Counted from the stretch's first letter, positions 1 through 10,364 are shown. The stretch: 64,000 bases of DNA from Cyclaneusma minus (GCA_037179335.1 JAKZHN010000001.1:1-64000), one strand, 5' to 3'. The notes: generated from the letters alone by a model not told the origin. Numbers and translations are program-made.

Positions 1-27
1 AACCCTAACCCTAACCCTAACCCTAAC
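1..27. repeat. Telomeric repeat, canonical
   Basis: Four and a half CCCTAA units (TTAGGG on the other strand) begin at the first base, so the window starts at a chromosome end read inward. This is the usual telomere unit of filamentous ascomycetes. An undetermined base (N) at 28 separates it from a different hexamer array. Confidence 0.95.
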
Positions 28-28
28 N

Positions 29-282
29 TGACCCTGACCCTGACCCTGACCCTGACCCTGACCCTGACCCTGACCCTGACCCTGACCCTGACCCTGACCC
101 TGACCCTGACCCTGACCCTGACCCTGACCCTGACCCTGACCCTGACCCTGACCCTGACCCTGACCCTGACCCTGACCCTGACCCTGACCCTGACCCTGAC
201 CCTGACCCTGACCCTGACCCTGACCCTGACCCTGACCCTGACCCTGACCCTGACCCTGACCTTGACCTTGACCTTGACCTTG
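29..282. repeat. Non-canonical telomere-like hexamer array
   Basis: About 38 perfect tandem TGACCC units (29-258) are followed by four TTGACC units (259-282). Each unit differs from CCCTAA by one or two bases. The array is homogeneous and abuts the canonical telomere at a single N. It may be a genuine variant-repeat zone of the proximal telomere, or a base-calling or assembly error in a low-complexity read end; the N at the junction makes caution necessary. Confidence 0.9.
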
Positions 283-978
283 CTCCGCTGCGCTACGCTA
301 CGCTCTTTCGCATGCATTTTGCCCTATCTCCAAAGCGCTCTGCTTTTAATATTTTACTCCATGGTATTTCACTTTTTTTTTTTTTCCCGCTTGCGCTTAA
401 TATTAGCTTTAAGCGCTTTTTTGTGCTCTGCTTTTAATATTTTATTTTATACCATTTTGATTGCATTATTTCAATTTTAGTTTTAAATTTATTTTTTTAA
501 TATCCAAACCATATTGCCTTTTTTATTTGGACTAATTTGCCAAATACGAAACTTTTTGCTTTGCTCCGCTTTTCGTATGCGCTCTGCCCTAGCCCCAAGC
601 GCTGCATTATTTTTCTACGTATGCGCTTTCTTTTTACGCTGCTTTCTATTCGAAGCCCGCAATGATTAATTTGTTACGCTTGCCGGGGGGGTTTTATAGG
701 GCAATCAATTGGGACTCGCTTGGCGCTCGCATGGGGGCTGGGCTTTTACCGCTGCGCTCGGCCGGGTTGCGGGTTGCTCCGCCGGTCGCTTTACGGGTCG
801 CTTTGGTGGGAAAGTATATATTGGGCTGCCGGGTTGGGGGCTCGCTTTGCGCTCGCCGAATGCTTGAATTGGCGCCGGCCTGGCCTGCCCGCTGCGCTCG
901 GCCGGGTTAGGGCTCGCTTTGCTTGCCTGATTTCTTTTTTCAATTTATTTCCGCCTCGCTGCTTAGCCTAATCTCTAG
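283..978. other. Subtelomeric sequence, no gene recognised
   Basis: Mixed AT-rich and GC-rich sequence with T-rich runs and repeated words. The GC-rich word CGCTGCGCTCGGCCGGGTT occurs twice (about 750-768 and 890-908), and related CGCTGCGCT words occur near 286 and near 2531 inside a GST intron. The open frames here are short, biased in composition and resemble nothing known, so none is called. Confidence 0.6.
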
Positions 979-1080
979 GGAAATCCAGATATCACTAAAC
1001 CTATTTGCTCCTTTTTCACCGCCAGCCGCCTTCGGAGCTGACGGTGAGGAGCAAATAACTTTAGTGCTCTCTGGATTTCC
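979..1080. repeat. Long inverted repeat (hairpin) beside helicase remnant
   Basis: The left arm (about 979-1026) and right arm (about 1037-1080) are near-complementary over roughly 45 bases with a 10-base loop (CGCCTTCGGA). The outer ends read GGAAATCCAGA on each strand and the inner ends GTCAGC / GCCAGC. It looks like a palindromic MITE or the fold-back end of a mobile element. The coding remnant of a helicase starts 25 bases further on, so the insertion may mark the break point. Confidence 0.8.
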
Positions 1081-1104
1081 TCTCCCGCTGCGGTCGGGGC
1101 ATGA

Positions 1105-1326
1105 TCGCCATTGACCAGATCGGATGAGGAGCAGGCATTTGGGCGAATCAACCGAATCGGCCAAAAGGAACAACAGATTATGGCGAGATACATGCAATAC
1201 AAGAGTCATAACAAACACCGCGACCTGTTGCAGCGCATGAAAGAAGTGGTGGAATTCGCCGCGCTCATAGAGAATGGTGGTGACGAACTCATAAATCAAA
1301 GCGACTTCAACAATCTGGAGGACTGA
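1105..1326 (+). pseudogene. SNF2-family helicase, C-terminal remnant
   Basis: A frame of about 70 codons carries the signature of SNF2/Swi2 helicase motif VI (EEQAFGRINRIGQKEQQ, residues about 6-22), followed by a charged helical tail ending LED and a TGA stop at 1324-1326. Motif VI normally lies near the end of the helicase C lobe, so this is only the last part of a much larger ATPase. The frame hits a stop (TGA at 1102) just upstream and there is no ATG start. The N-terminal lobes, Walker A and DEAH box are missing and an inverted repeat sits where they should continue. It is therefore a truncated, non-functional fragment, probably of a subtelomeric helicase-like gene. Confidence 0.75.
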
Positions 1327-1971
1327 AACCGGATTAGGAGCTAGAGTGGCAAGCTTCCGATCAACGATATGGAGGACTAGATGATATTGAGACAATGAGA
1401 ATCGAGTAGCTAAGCAATGTACACTGTGATAAAGACTGACAGCTTGCGAATGCATAGTGATTACAAATTATATACCCGGTATAACTGGGAGACCAAGCTT
1501 GAGTTACGACGAACTCGAGTAGCGAGAAGGGAACGTTCGATTCAATTTGCGAGAACGAAAATATATGTTGTATTGTAATCATCGTAACGAGCGGGGATGT
1601 TGATTTGCGCAGGAGGTACTAGGCAGAAGTTTATAAAAGTAGTAAGTAGTGAATTGTGGGTAACAGAAACACTACTCGTGTACTAAGCGGCATCGAGTGT
1701 TTGGGTGAGGTACGCGTATTCGAGGTCGAAGATATGATGAAGGCGTAAAACGGCGAAGAGGTGCAATTTGACAGATGTGAACAGGGGACAGGACGGCGCG
1801 TGCTACCCACAAAGGCAATAATAATAAAGTGGCAAAAATGAGCAGCAACCGTGGAAGAGCGAAAACGAAGAGCATTTCTGCAAAAGTCCGTACACCAAAG
1901 GACATACCCGAAATCGAAAAGGCTGAAGCGTTTTCTAGCCTCTCAATGCATCCATCACCCAAAACGCCCGC
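1327..1971. other. Intergenic region, no gene seen
   Basis: About 645 bases between the helicase remnant and the GST stop codon. The phrase TGGAGGACT recurs (1316 and 1371) but no conserved protein or RNA was recognised. Frames on both strands are short and without recognisable motifs. Confidence 0.5.
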
Positions 1972-3188
1972 TCACAACTTCAGCATAGCCTCAAACTTCC
2001 CATCTAGCTCCTCAATCTTCTTCACTGCCCTCTTGTAACTTTCATCCCTCTCCAGCATCATATCAATGTAAGACGCCAGCAATGGAAAGCCCTCCTTGGT
2101 GATACCGGCTCTCAACTTCGCCCCAATGAGAGGAAAGCTCATCAGGATGTCAGCGCCAGTAAGACTCTCTCCACATAAGTACTTTCCATTATTCGGCGAA
2201 GTACGCAACTGCGACTCCAGAAACTCAAAGTGCGTCTTGAAATTTGGGTCGAGGAACTCCTCAAGTCTGCCGGCAATTCTACCTGTGACGGGCTTGATGA
2301 AGAACGGCACCGGAGAGTCCTTGATTTCTGCGGACATCAGCTGGGTCGAGGGAGTGCAAGAGAACGAAATGGAAGAATGGATACACGAGGATCATAAGAC
2401 TAAATGGGAACATGAGAATAAACGGAGGAGTCAGATGAACTGGTGACATGGCAAGATTTGGAGACAACTGAGCAAGTGCTTTTGCATTGTCGTTGATCTC
2501 GGGGGCCGAGCCCCCCTGAACCCCCCCTGACGCTGCGCTGGCCTGTGTGATGCGGTATGCGGTTTGAGATTCGGGAGTTAGAAAGCCAGCGAAGAAAACA
2601 GTGGGAGCAGCTAAGTAAGGAGTTGGGAAAGCAGATGCCGAAGAAAAAACAAAGCAACGCGAAGGGCAAAGTCAGTGGTGACATACGAGTAGTAAACAGG
2701 CCCAGCAGCATCAAAGTCATCAAGCTCCCTTCCGCATAGTGCAGGAAATATCTATATCTCAACCAGCCCTCAGTCTCACCTCCGACCTTACCCTCTTGGC
2801 CAGCCTTCCACTGAGTCGGCAACAAAGTTGTCCCCTTTCCAAAATGCTCGAGTATGTATTCGGTGATCAGGCCACTCTCAGCGATAACAATCGGCTGAGA
2901 CCCTGCAGGCTGGATGCTAATCACAGGCGATTTTCCGAGAGGATGAACTTCCTTGAGCTCCGGAGGGGCGAGGTGGGTTTTCGGATCGCGATGGTAAATC
3001 TTGACTTCGTATGGGAGGTTGAGGGCTTCGAGAAGCCAGAGGATACGCTGGGAGCGCGATTGTTCGAGCCTGAACAGTCAGCTCGGTGGATGATTTCAAT
3101 TGCGATGGACGTACCAGTAGACTACGATTTTGGGCACATCGGAAGTTGACGCCGTGACAGGAGCAGTGGCGGCAGCTTCGGAAGACAT
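1972..3188 (-). CDS. Glutathione S-transferase (Gtt1-like)
   Basis: Three exons: 3188-3115, 3069-2687 and 2327-1972, joined with correct phase by GT-AG introns of 45 and 359 bases, giving 270 aa. After a short Ala/Thr-rich leader, residues about 20-105 form a thioredoxin-like GST N domain (KIVVYW, QRILWLLEALNLPYEVK, then the cis-Pro region GKSPVI and IAESGLITEYI). Residues about 130-270 form the all-helical C domain, including the typical GESLTGADILMSFPL stretch. Such enzymes conjugate glutathione to electrophiles in stress defence and detoxification; the order of motifs resembles the yeast Gtt1 / fungal GST class. The start is the first ATG in frame. The large second intron is odd: it holds a GC-rich hairpin (2498-2515) resembling subtelomeric sequence. 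Confidence 0.9.
2328..2686 (-). other. Unusually long GST intron with GC-rich hairpin
   Basis: This intron separates the GST N and C domains. It starts GTATGT and ends GCAG on the minus strand and is several times longer than other introns in the window. Near its middle (2498-2545) lies the palindrome CTCGGGGGCCGAG followed by C-runs and a CGCTGCGCT word like those in the subtelomere, which suggests an inserted repeat. Confidence 0.6.
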
Positions 3189-3802
3189 GGTGATCTATGA
3201 TAAGTGAGGGCTTCAAGTAGGTAACTAAGGTATATGGCGATGGGAATGTTTGCGGGATGAGAACGAGCCCAGGTTGAAGAGGAAGAAACGTTCGAAAGCA
3301 ACTTATCTCTTCGAGGCTGACGTAGCGCAGCTGTCAAAGCAAGGGTAGCTCTCTAGCTTTCCGCGATTGCCTGATCGATGGAGAGCCTCGGTCCAAGATA
3401 GCCGTGGGGTTCGGGCGAAAGCGCATGCAAGTGCGGATCAAGTTCGATGTTCGGGATCTTGGGTGTCCGGCCAATTCCTGTGAGGTTTCTGCTTTCGATC
3501 ATAGATGTTTTGGGTAGCTGTATGTTCCAGTAAATTGGATTAGTTGTCGATATCAAACTCGTAATATTCATAAAGTCCATTTTATCGATTCTACGTTGAC
3601 GGTACCATGAGTTTGATTGAATTGTACGGTACACACGTGCATGCATGTGCCCGTAGATTGAAGGGCACTAGTCTGGCCTGTAATCTAAGGCACTCACATT
3701 CCGAGCTTCATTGAACCTCAACTCATCTCGATCGCGACAAGCAACCCCTCGGCATCACCAAACAAACCAAACAATCAAGAGCTCGCAAGCGCATCCATCA
3801 AG
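3189..3802. promoter_or_regulatory. Shared divergent intergenic region
   Basis: About 610 bases lie between the divergent starts of the GST gene (-) and the complex I subunit gene (+), so both promoters should be here. Short pyrimidine-rich stretches (CTCAACTCATCTCGATCG, near 3717) precede the complex I start. No defined transcription-factor site could be assigned. Confidence 0.4.
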
Positions 3803-4269
3803 ATGGCGGGCCCTACGAAAGGTACATCGATCAATTGACTAAAGGCCGTGCAAATGCTGACAGCTCCCAGGTATCCACATCGACCCGGCGATGGTCAAAT
3901 ACAACAGTACGTCTCCCTCCGCCGATTCCTCGATATCCATCTTCAACCGGAAATCTGCGATATGGGAACCTACTCAAGCGAACCTACGCATGCGAACTTC
4001 CCGAATGCTAACTGATCAGACATGTGGGTCAATCGCCACAAGTACTTCCGATACACTCCATGGACCACCTTCGTCACCGTCATGTACATGGCTGTTGTCC
4101 CCAGCTTCGTCGGATACTGGGCATACACAACTGATGTGAGACTCGATTCGCCAGCGCATTTCACCAGGGCGGGAATTCCGTTAGCGGACAGCTTACTGAC
4201 GAGTCTCGTGTACAGGGCAAGTACGACATGCGGGGAAAGCGAAGGGGCGATACCATTGTTGAGTTCTAA
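3803..4269 (+). CDS. Complex I small accessory subunit (NDUFB4/B15-like)
   Basis: Four small exons (3803-3821, 3871-3906, 4020-4135, 4216-4269) join in phase through GT-AG introns to encode about 74 aa. The product starts MAGPTKGIHIDPAMVKYN, continues NMWVNRHKYFRYTPW, has one hydrophobic segment (FVTVMYMAVVPSFVGYWAY, residues about 36-54) and ends with a basic tail KRRGDTIVEF. This layout matches the small fungal membrane-arm subunit of NADH:ubiquinone oxidoreductase related to NDUFB4/B15, an inner mitochondrial membrane protein needed for assembly or stability rather than catalysis. The exons are too short for simple ORF finding, but every boundary keeps the frame. Assignment to the complex I accessory family is confident; the exact subunit name is from memory of the family. 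Confidence 0.85.
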
Positions 4270-5495
4270 ATGGAAGACGGTCAAGGGGAAGGGCGCATTG
4301 TGTACATACGGAAAGAGGACCAAGCCGGCGCAGTGCATCCAAATGACATGTCCTTTGCTTTTTGCTTTTCTGCTGCCAGAGATTGATTTCGAAACGGGAT
4401 GAGCCTGGATTGTCGGTGATGTGTGGAAGGAGACCCCCAGCTCCAGTGGCCCTCAAGTTCGAACATTGCCAACTTCAAGCCTCCCAGAGCTCTGGCAATA
4501 TTTGGCGTCCTTATGATCTTGAGCGAAGAAGCCCCCGTGAGCACCTCGGAACCTCCTGGACGCTGTTGGCAGGAGAGAAGCCTATATACAAGTTACGAAG
4601 GCCAATAATTCTTGTTGCAAAACCAGTCAAATACCACACTCCGACTTGCCCACTGACAATGCTGAGCTGGCTCTTGAGGAGAGGCACTTTTGGTAGTTCG
4701 TATTCGGCAGCTGGTATTTGGCAGATCGGAAAATGACTACCATCGCAGAGTACCAGACATAGATGACCATTCGGATCGCTAAGAGTTACGTCGGTCGGCA
4801 AGAGCACGCTCACTTTCTCGCCCTGCTTTTATCCCCCATACTTGCATCAGCCCTGCCCCATCCCTACTCCATTCTACTTCAACAGGTTCGTCTTTGGACC
4901 ACTTTACTCAGAGTCAAGACTCCTTTCAAATCTGCGCGACCTGTCGTCACATCTGGTTTGTAACGGTTTTCCGTGTGGCCAGTGGCAGTTGAGAACATCT
5001 AGTGTTTGGGGTTCATGGGTTTATGTCGAGTAACTAGGTCGCGTCTAGTAAGTTGCGATGATCAAAAATGATTTGTGATGATGGGATTATGCAAGGATTG
5101 GCCAAATATCAGTCGATTGGAATCTGTCGCCTTCAGTTTCAGGGCGATCCATATTCTGTCGGCGGTGATCCGAGATCTCACAAGAATTCTGCCTTGCCTC
5201 GAATCATATAGGGGCAGCATGATCTCCCTGGGCTTCTCATATTGTGCAAGTACAGTAGGTACCCAATAGCTCGTCAAACCACGTCCACGTTTTTCCTCAA
5301 ATTGAGCAAGTATTGACTCCGTCAAATGCATTCTTCAGAAGGGTTCAGTTGGAAAAGGCCTGAACACATGCTTTTCCCCGCCAGATCTCAACCTTCACTC
5401 CATGCGCCATACCCAACTCCGCTCAAGGTGAACGCCATGGTATCATCAAATCAAAGCGCGCGAGACCGAGTGAAGATCCCTCAAACCCTAGCAGA
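4270..5495. other. Intergenic region, no confident gene
   Basis: About 1.2 kb between the convergent 3' ends of the complex I subunit gene and SAP18. Several open frames of 60-120 codons exist on both strands (for example 4511-4813 minus and 5062-5331 minus), but none shows a recognisable domain, splice structure or codon pattern that would single it out. Confidence 0.45.
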
Positions 5496-6448
5496 TCAAT
5501 ATCTACCCCTTCCCCATCCACCTCCTCCTCCCCGGAAGCCTCTTCCAGGACCGTCGGGAATTCTTTCGCCTCTCCTCCATTCTCCTTGCGGAACACCCAT
5601 GCCACCACCACCTCCAAAGCCTCCACCAAAGCCACCTCTTCCTCCTCTCCTACCTCCTCCACCATAGCCTCCAAGAGGCATGCCGTTGACATTGTCTGAC
5701 GATCCAAAGCCACGCCTTCCTCCAACCTCCCTCGGCTCCCTCGCACCAAAGCCATAACCTCCTCTCCTGCCATTGTAAGCCTCCCTGATAGGTGGCGCAA
5801 CATCTCCTTCCTCTCCCGGCGGCAAGATAGCACAAGTAACATAGTCACCAATTACAAAGCTCGCGTCCTGCAGCATCATGTGCGGTTTGCCGTCCAATGG
5901 TCCCTCAAGCACAGTTCCACTCACCATCACCTCCTCTTCTGCATCCACAGGATATCGGCCATTGTGATCATCGAGGTCAGAACCGATGACGACGCTGCCG
6001 AGATCTTTGGTCATGTAGCGGGCAGGCGCAGATGCAGGAGCGGAGAGAGTACGTGTATCGGCGTAGACCAGGCGGAAGGAGATGCGAGTTCCTATTGGAG
6101 GGTCTGGGAGGAGGTCTGGATCGGCGGAGAGCAGGATGTGGGAGAGTTCGCGCAGGGTGCAGGTGGGCCAGGTGTAGATTTGGAGATGGGGTGGGAGGTC
6201 GGCATGGACATTGTTGAATTCGTCGACTCTGTAAGAATGCAGTCGTCAGTAATTGACACGAAGTTGGCCAATCATTGCTCACAGCAATGACAGTAAGGCT
6301 TAGTAGCATACTAGAGCAGCTAATGATGGCGTGGGACGGGGAGGGGCACGAGGCTGAGGACTTACCGGTGGAAGGCACCAGTTTTGTAGAAGAGCTTGAG
6401 GAGAAAGGGCGTGGTGGATTCGCGGTCGACTTTTGGGGGAGCGTCCAT
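5496..6448 (-). CDS. SAP18-family protein (Sin3 histone deacetylase / ASAP complex)
   Basis: Two exons, 6448-6366 and 6228-5496, are joined by a 137-base GT-AG intron and give 271 aa. Residues 1-150 carry the SAP18 ubiquitin-like fold: KVDRESTTPFLLKLFYKTGA at the start, then VDEFNNV, LQIYTWPTCTLRELSHIL, a central RISFRLVYAD strand, KDLGSVVIG and FVIGDYVTCAILPPG. SAP18 links Sin3-type corepressors and RNA-processing ASAP/EJC complexes in the nucleus. From about residue 175 the protein ends in a long Gly/Arg-rich RGG-like tail, absent from the short animal protein but common in fungal relatives and suggestive of RNA binding. The start is the ATG that directly opens the conserved domain. It is divergent from PRP18, another RNA-processing gene. 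Confidence 0.9.
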
Positions 6449-6861
6449 GATGGGCAACGGACGGGAACGAGAACGCGCAACCCAACTGTCACAGCATGTT
6501 GTGGGGGATGTTGTTGTGGCAGAAAATAATTAAATCCGCAGCGCGAGGGCGAAGAGAGCTCTTGGGGTTCGCGAGGCCGACGAACTTTAATGAAGCTCGG
6601 GCCACCAGCTTGGCCATCCGCTCAGCCTCGCCGTCACGATGTCCCTTCATCAATCCATTAATTGTCCCCGCCATCGTGAAGTCGCAAATCCACTCCAAAT
6701 CATCCAACTGCAGTCAGCATCTACTGGGGGAAAGTATCATTGGGTACAATAGCCAGCGACTGTTTTCTACACATATTCTCCGCACCTCTCGACGCGAAGA
6801 CGCTCCACCAGATCCGACATCCACACCTTTCCACAAAGCCACCCTCACATCCACAGCCGCC
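6449..6861. promoter_or_regulatory. Divergent promoter region between SAP18 and PRP18
   Basis: About 410 bases separate the two divergent starts. A frame in phase with PRP18 runs back to 6496, but its translation is not conserved-looking and the ATG at 6862 has a strong CCGCCATGG context, so this stretch is best read as 5' untranslated and promoter DNA. Confidence 0.5.
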
Positions 6862-8035
6862 ATGGATTTCGCCTCTCTCATGTCCGCCGAAATCGACAAG
6901 GCAAAACCCAAATCTCCCTCCGAAGCCACGAAGAAATACCAGAAACGAGCCGAGGTCGAAGCGTCACGCCACGCCGCATACTTGGCAGAGCAAGCTGCCC
7001 TTGAAGCACAGAAAGAAGCCAAGGCTCAACAGAAGCGCAAGCGAGAAGAAGAGGAGGCCGATGCTGCGCGGGAACGAGAAGAGAAGAAAAAGCGATTAGC
7101 TGAAGAAAGTAGAGCCAGAAGGGAGCGAGAGGAGAGGGAAGAGGAGCGGAAGCGACGGAAACGCCTTGGCTTGCCCGAGCTCGTCGAGGATGCGACAAAT
7201 AGCAGGGAGGGCAGCGTGGATGCGGACGATATCGACGATGAAGAGTTGACAAAGCTGCTGAGAGAAAGGGGTGAGCCGGTCAGATTATTCGGCGAGAGTC
7301 ATAAGGGGCGATTGCGACGGTGGAGAAGGCTTGGTACTGTGTTCACGGATGGACCAATACCGACTACGCTACAGCTGGTGGAGGAGAAGGATATGAAGGT
7401 CGAGAAGGTACCAGAAGATGAGGAAGGGAAGAAGTATCTCTACAGGCAGTTAGCCAGTTACTTTACTATGGTGCTGAAGGAATGGGAATCGGCCATGGAG
7501 AAGGAGAAGAGGGATACCTTTGAGAGCAAGCAGGCTTACAATGCCATGGCACAGAGTAAGGAAAACATGAAGCCTGTAAGTTCCCACTCCCATTCCTCCG
7601 CTCGGAATCACTCCGAATCATTCCACATCACATCACTTTCTTCCAAATTACTATCACATAACTTCACATCGCTTCACATCTCCCTGTTCAAAATGCTGAC
7701 CATCCTTCCAGCTATTTCGCAAATTCGAAAAGGGAGACATCGATATGGGCGTCCTAGAACCAGTCGTCGAGATCGTCAAAGCTGCCCAGGAAAGGCGCTA
7801 CGTAGATGCCAATGATGGCTACCTACGGCTCAGTATTGGCAAAGCAGCGTGGCCTATCGGAGTCACCATGGTTGGTATCCACGAGCGCAGTGCTCGAGAG
7901 AAGCTGCACGAGAGCGACAAGGGCCATGTCATGGGTGATGAAGTGACGAGGAAGTTCTTGCAGAGTATCAAGCGTTGTTTGAGCTTTGCCCAAGTCAGGT
8001 GGCCGGCAGACGATATTAGACAGATGATGGGCTGA
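6862..8035 (+). CDS. PRP18: Pre-mRNA splicing factor Prp18
   Basis: Two exons, 6862-7575 and 7712-8035, are joined in phase by a 136-base intron (GTAAGT...CCAG), giving 345 aa. Residues 1-120 hold a short N motif (MDFASLMSAEIDKAK) and a highly charged coiled-coil rich in Glu, Arg and Lys. Residues about 126-165 contain the splicing-factor motif shared by Prp18 and Prp4 (LLRERGEPVRLFGE, then RLRRWRRLG). The C-terminal helical Prp18 domain follows, including GVTMVGIHERSAREK and QSIKRCLSFAQVRWP. Prp18 is a U5 snRNP-associated factor that acts in the second catalytic step of splicing, helping 3' splice-site choice. The ATG at 6862 was chosen for its context and for matching the family start. Confidence 0.95.
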
Positions 8036-8732
8036 TGGGCTGATGGGTTGCTTTGCCGCTAGGATGGCACAACATTGAAGTACGTACGTGGTTCGTCGTA
8101 GCCCCTTATAAATTGCCGAGTGATTCCTGACACCCGAGTAATTCTGGCTCATGACTCGTCATGTGGACTCGTACCTTGCTAAGCCGCTGTACCTAATGAT
8201 GTACTAATAGTGCAGAGACCAGCGCCCTACAAAAGAATATCTTCATCCAGACATTGCAACGCTAGGTGGGACAGTTCAGCCTTGCGGGCGCCATGTGTGC
8301 TCGCAGTCACACTGTTTCCTGCGAGGCTGCACCACTTTGAATCTTGCAACCCCGCGAAGGACTCCCTTCTTGATTTTCTCCATTTTTAAAATTTAGTTCT
8401 CCCGAGCTACTCTGTTAGAGATCTTGAGGGTTTCCATGACAATCTTAAAGTCCCAGTGTTCTGGACGTTCAAAGGTCGTCATGTCGAGCAGGAGCTATGC
8501 GGCTAGGCCGCTTGAGAAAAGCTTAAGGTAGATCCAGACGTCTGTCGTCAGCCGGCGCTGTCCCCGTTCCTTCAACCTATCCCATCACGCTTCGCCTCAT
8601 CGCTAAACTGGATAGCTGTCTGTCTGCTCGCTGCATCTTTGATTTAATGTTGCGGCATTGTTAATAATACTGGGCGGCTGCTCAGGAAGTTGCTATCCAC
8701 GGCATAAAATCCAATCGGTCACCACGCGCAAC
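8036..8732. other. Intergenic region, nothing recognised
   Basis: About 700 bases. Immediately after the PRP18 stop the word GATGGGCT is repeated three times (8025-8047). The rest contains only short frames and no RNA gene or repeat that I could identify. Confidence 0.45.
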
Positions 8733-9833
8733 ATGTATCCCTTTGGAGAGAAACATCCCTCGCTCGACACCGTCTACAGCTTTGACCTTGACATCAAGCA
8801 CCTCTACTTCTTCTACACAATTCGTCTCGTGGAACGCGGTCAAAATGCTTCTGCTCCACAAAAGTCCCTGCCTTCGTCCCAGAAACCTGGGGCTTCCTCT
8901 TCCACAACTGGGCGCTCACCAAGCTGTTGGTTTACTGAGAGTTGTCAACCTGGCCCTCCTGCTACCCAGGAATCTACAAGCTCCCAGGAACCTACAAGCT
9001 CAACAGACTTCTCCTCGCCCACCTGGACACTCTCGCATCTCACACCCCTCCCTTCTACCACCATCTCATTGGTGACCCGCATTCTCAATGACATTCTCCA
9101 CCAACACGGCCACATCCTCTCACTGCCCTTTAGCAAGCGCAGCAACTACTACCCCGTCAATCACCTTCTCGATACCATTCTCTCCGTCTGCAGTCTCAAA
9201 TTCGGCACTTGGGGAGTATCAAGATACCAGAAGCCCTCTCTCACCCACACCTACAAGAGCCGCCACAGCCTCCACCACTTCATCCGTCATCGCGATGGCA
9301 CTGACCCTATACAGCCGGAAAGTTCCCACTACCGCGAGATCCTTGAGTGTGGTAAACTTGCCGTAGTCCTAGCAGACTCGCGACAAAGTGCTCTTGAGCG
9401 CGCTAAGAACTACATTAAGAAGAATCCCGTTTCTTACGATGCATACCTGCTGTGTACGAACCAGAATATTTTGCTGTGTCGGAGCAAGGGAGAGGTTGTG
9501 GAATACACTGCTTCGGTGATGCTATTGGATGAAGGTAGGAGGATCAACAAAGAAGCTGTAGACATGTTGATGCAAGCTATGGTGTTTGCTTATCCAGATC
9601 GCTTCACGAGGAGTGCTGAGGAAGCCGAAAACAAAGAAGCTGGTCCTAGTGGAAAGAGCAAAAGTCTTCTGGAACGCTTGAAGGATCTTCCGCTAGAGAT
9701 GCAGGATTGCGTTGTGGGGGAGATCAGTCAGGCGCCGATCGAAGCAGCGAGGCAGGCGGCATTGCTGGATGTGGGGAGTCCGTTCGGATGGTGGGGGACG
9801 GATGAGAGTATGAGGCGCGAGGTTGGAGGCTAG
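8733..9833 (+). CDS. Hypothetical protein, 366 aa
   Basis: A single open frame from the ATG at 8733 (MYPFGEKHPSLDTVYS) to a TAG at 9831-9833. The N-terminal third is Ser/Thr/Pro-rich and low in complexity. The middle and C-terminal parts look like folded protein (ILECGKLAVVLADSRQSALE, NPVSYDAYLLCTNQNILLCR, MLLDEGRRINKEAVDMLMQA) and the end has LKDLPLEMQDCVVGEISQ, faintly like an F-box. The upstream in-frame extension to 8658 has no ATG. No signal peptide or membrane segment was seen. I do not recognise a family. The low-complexity first part could hide an intron or a wrong frame, so the start is less sure than the C-terminal half. Confidence 0.6.
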   Translation: MYPFGEKHPSLDTVYSFDLDIKHLYFFYTIRLVERGQNASAPQKSLPSSQKPGASSSTTGRSPSCWFTESCQPGPPATQESTSSQEPTSSTDFSSPTWTLSHLTPLPSTTISLVTRILNDILHQHGHILSLPFSKRSNYYPVNHLLDTILSVCSLKFGTWGVSRYQKPSLTHTYKSRHSLHHFIRHRDGTDPIQPESSHYREILECGKLAVVLADSRQSALERAKNYIKKNPVSYDAYLLCTNQNILLCRSKGEVVEYTASVMLLDEGRRINKEAVDMLMQAMVFAYPDRFTRSAEEAENKEAGPSGKSKSLLERLKDLPLEMQDCVVGEISQAPIEAARQAALLDVGSPFGWWGTDESMRREVGG

Positions 9834-10364
9834 GAGCACAGGTTCGGAGTGATGTGGATTATGGTGGGCGGCTCTTCAGTTACAGACAGACTCTGGCGCG
9901 GGGCTCAGGGTAATGGTTTCTTACTAGCTTGAAAAACATTGACGCCTTTCTGTCAGTACTCAGTTACAATGAGATACTTCAGGACGGGTTCGGCATTCCA
10001 GGTTAGTCAAGTACCAGGATACCTACAGCAGGAAACTTCTAGAATAGCAATTCAAACAGCAAAGCCAGAGCCAGACTGCTTCGTATCATCGTGTGTTGAA
10101 AACTGCATCTAGCATTGAGACCGTGAGACGACGAGATTATTCAAGTGTGAACACATTGTACTTTTGCCTTACAGTTCTTGGCGACAGTGCACGGGAATCT
10201 GATATTGATAGTGTGCTTCTCAATTCTGGGAACTAGTAATGTTGTGATACTCTTCACGAACCCTCGGACTCCCAAACCCATGCCTGGATATCCAATAATC
10301 CAAGCTGTATCATCCGTAGCTCATACATATCACGAATCCACCATCAGACTTCACGCTTCCTATC
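9834..10364. other. Intergenic region, nothing recognised
   Basis: About 530 bases of balanced composition. Only one short frame (10178 onward, plus) enters from the left and it has no recognisable features. Confidence 0.45.

Noticed and set aside
262..971. Several plus-strand open frames in the first kilobase
   Set aside because: They overlap in different phases, follow the repeat composition and show no recognisable domain; judged chance frames in subtelomeric DNA.
940..1455. 171-codon minus-strand frame over the hairpin and helicase remnant
   Set aside because: It is the antisense of the SNF2-like frame, which has the recognisable motif VI.
6496..6861. In-frame N-terminal extension of PRP18
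   Set aside because: The translation is unlike Prp18 and contains promoter-like sequence; the ATG at 6862 has a much better context and family-like start.
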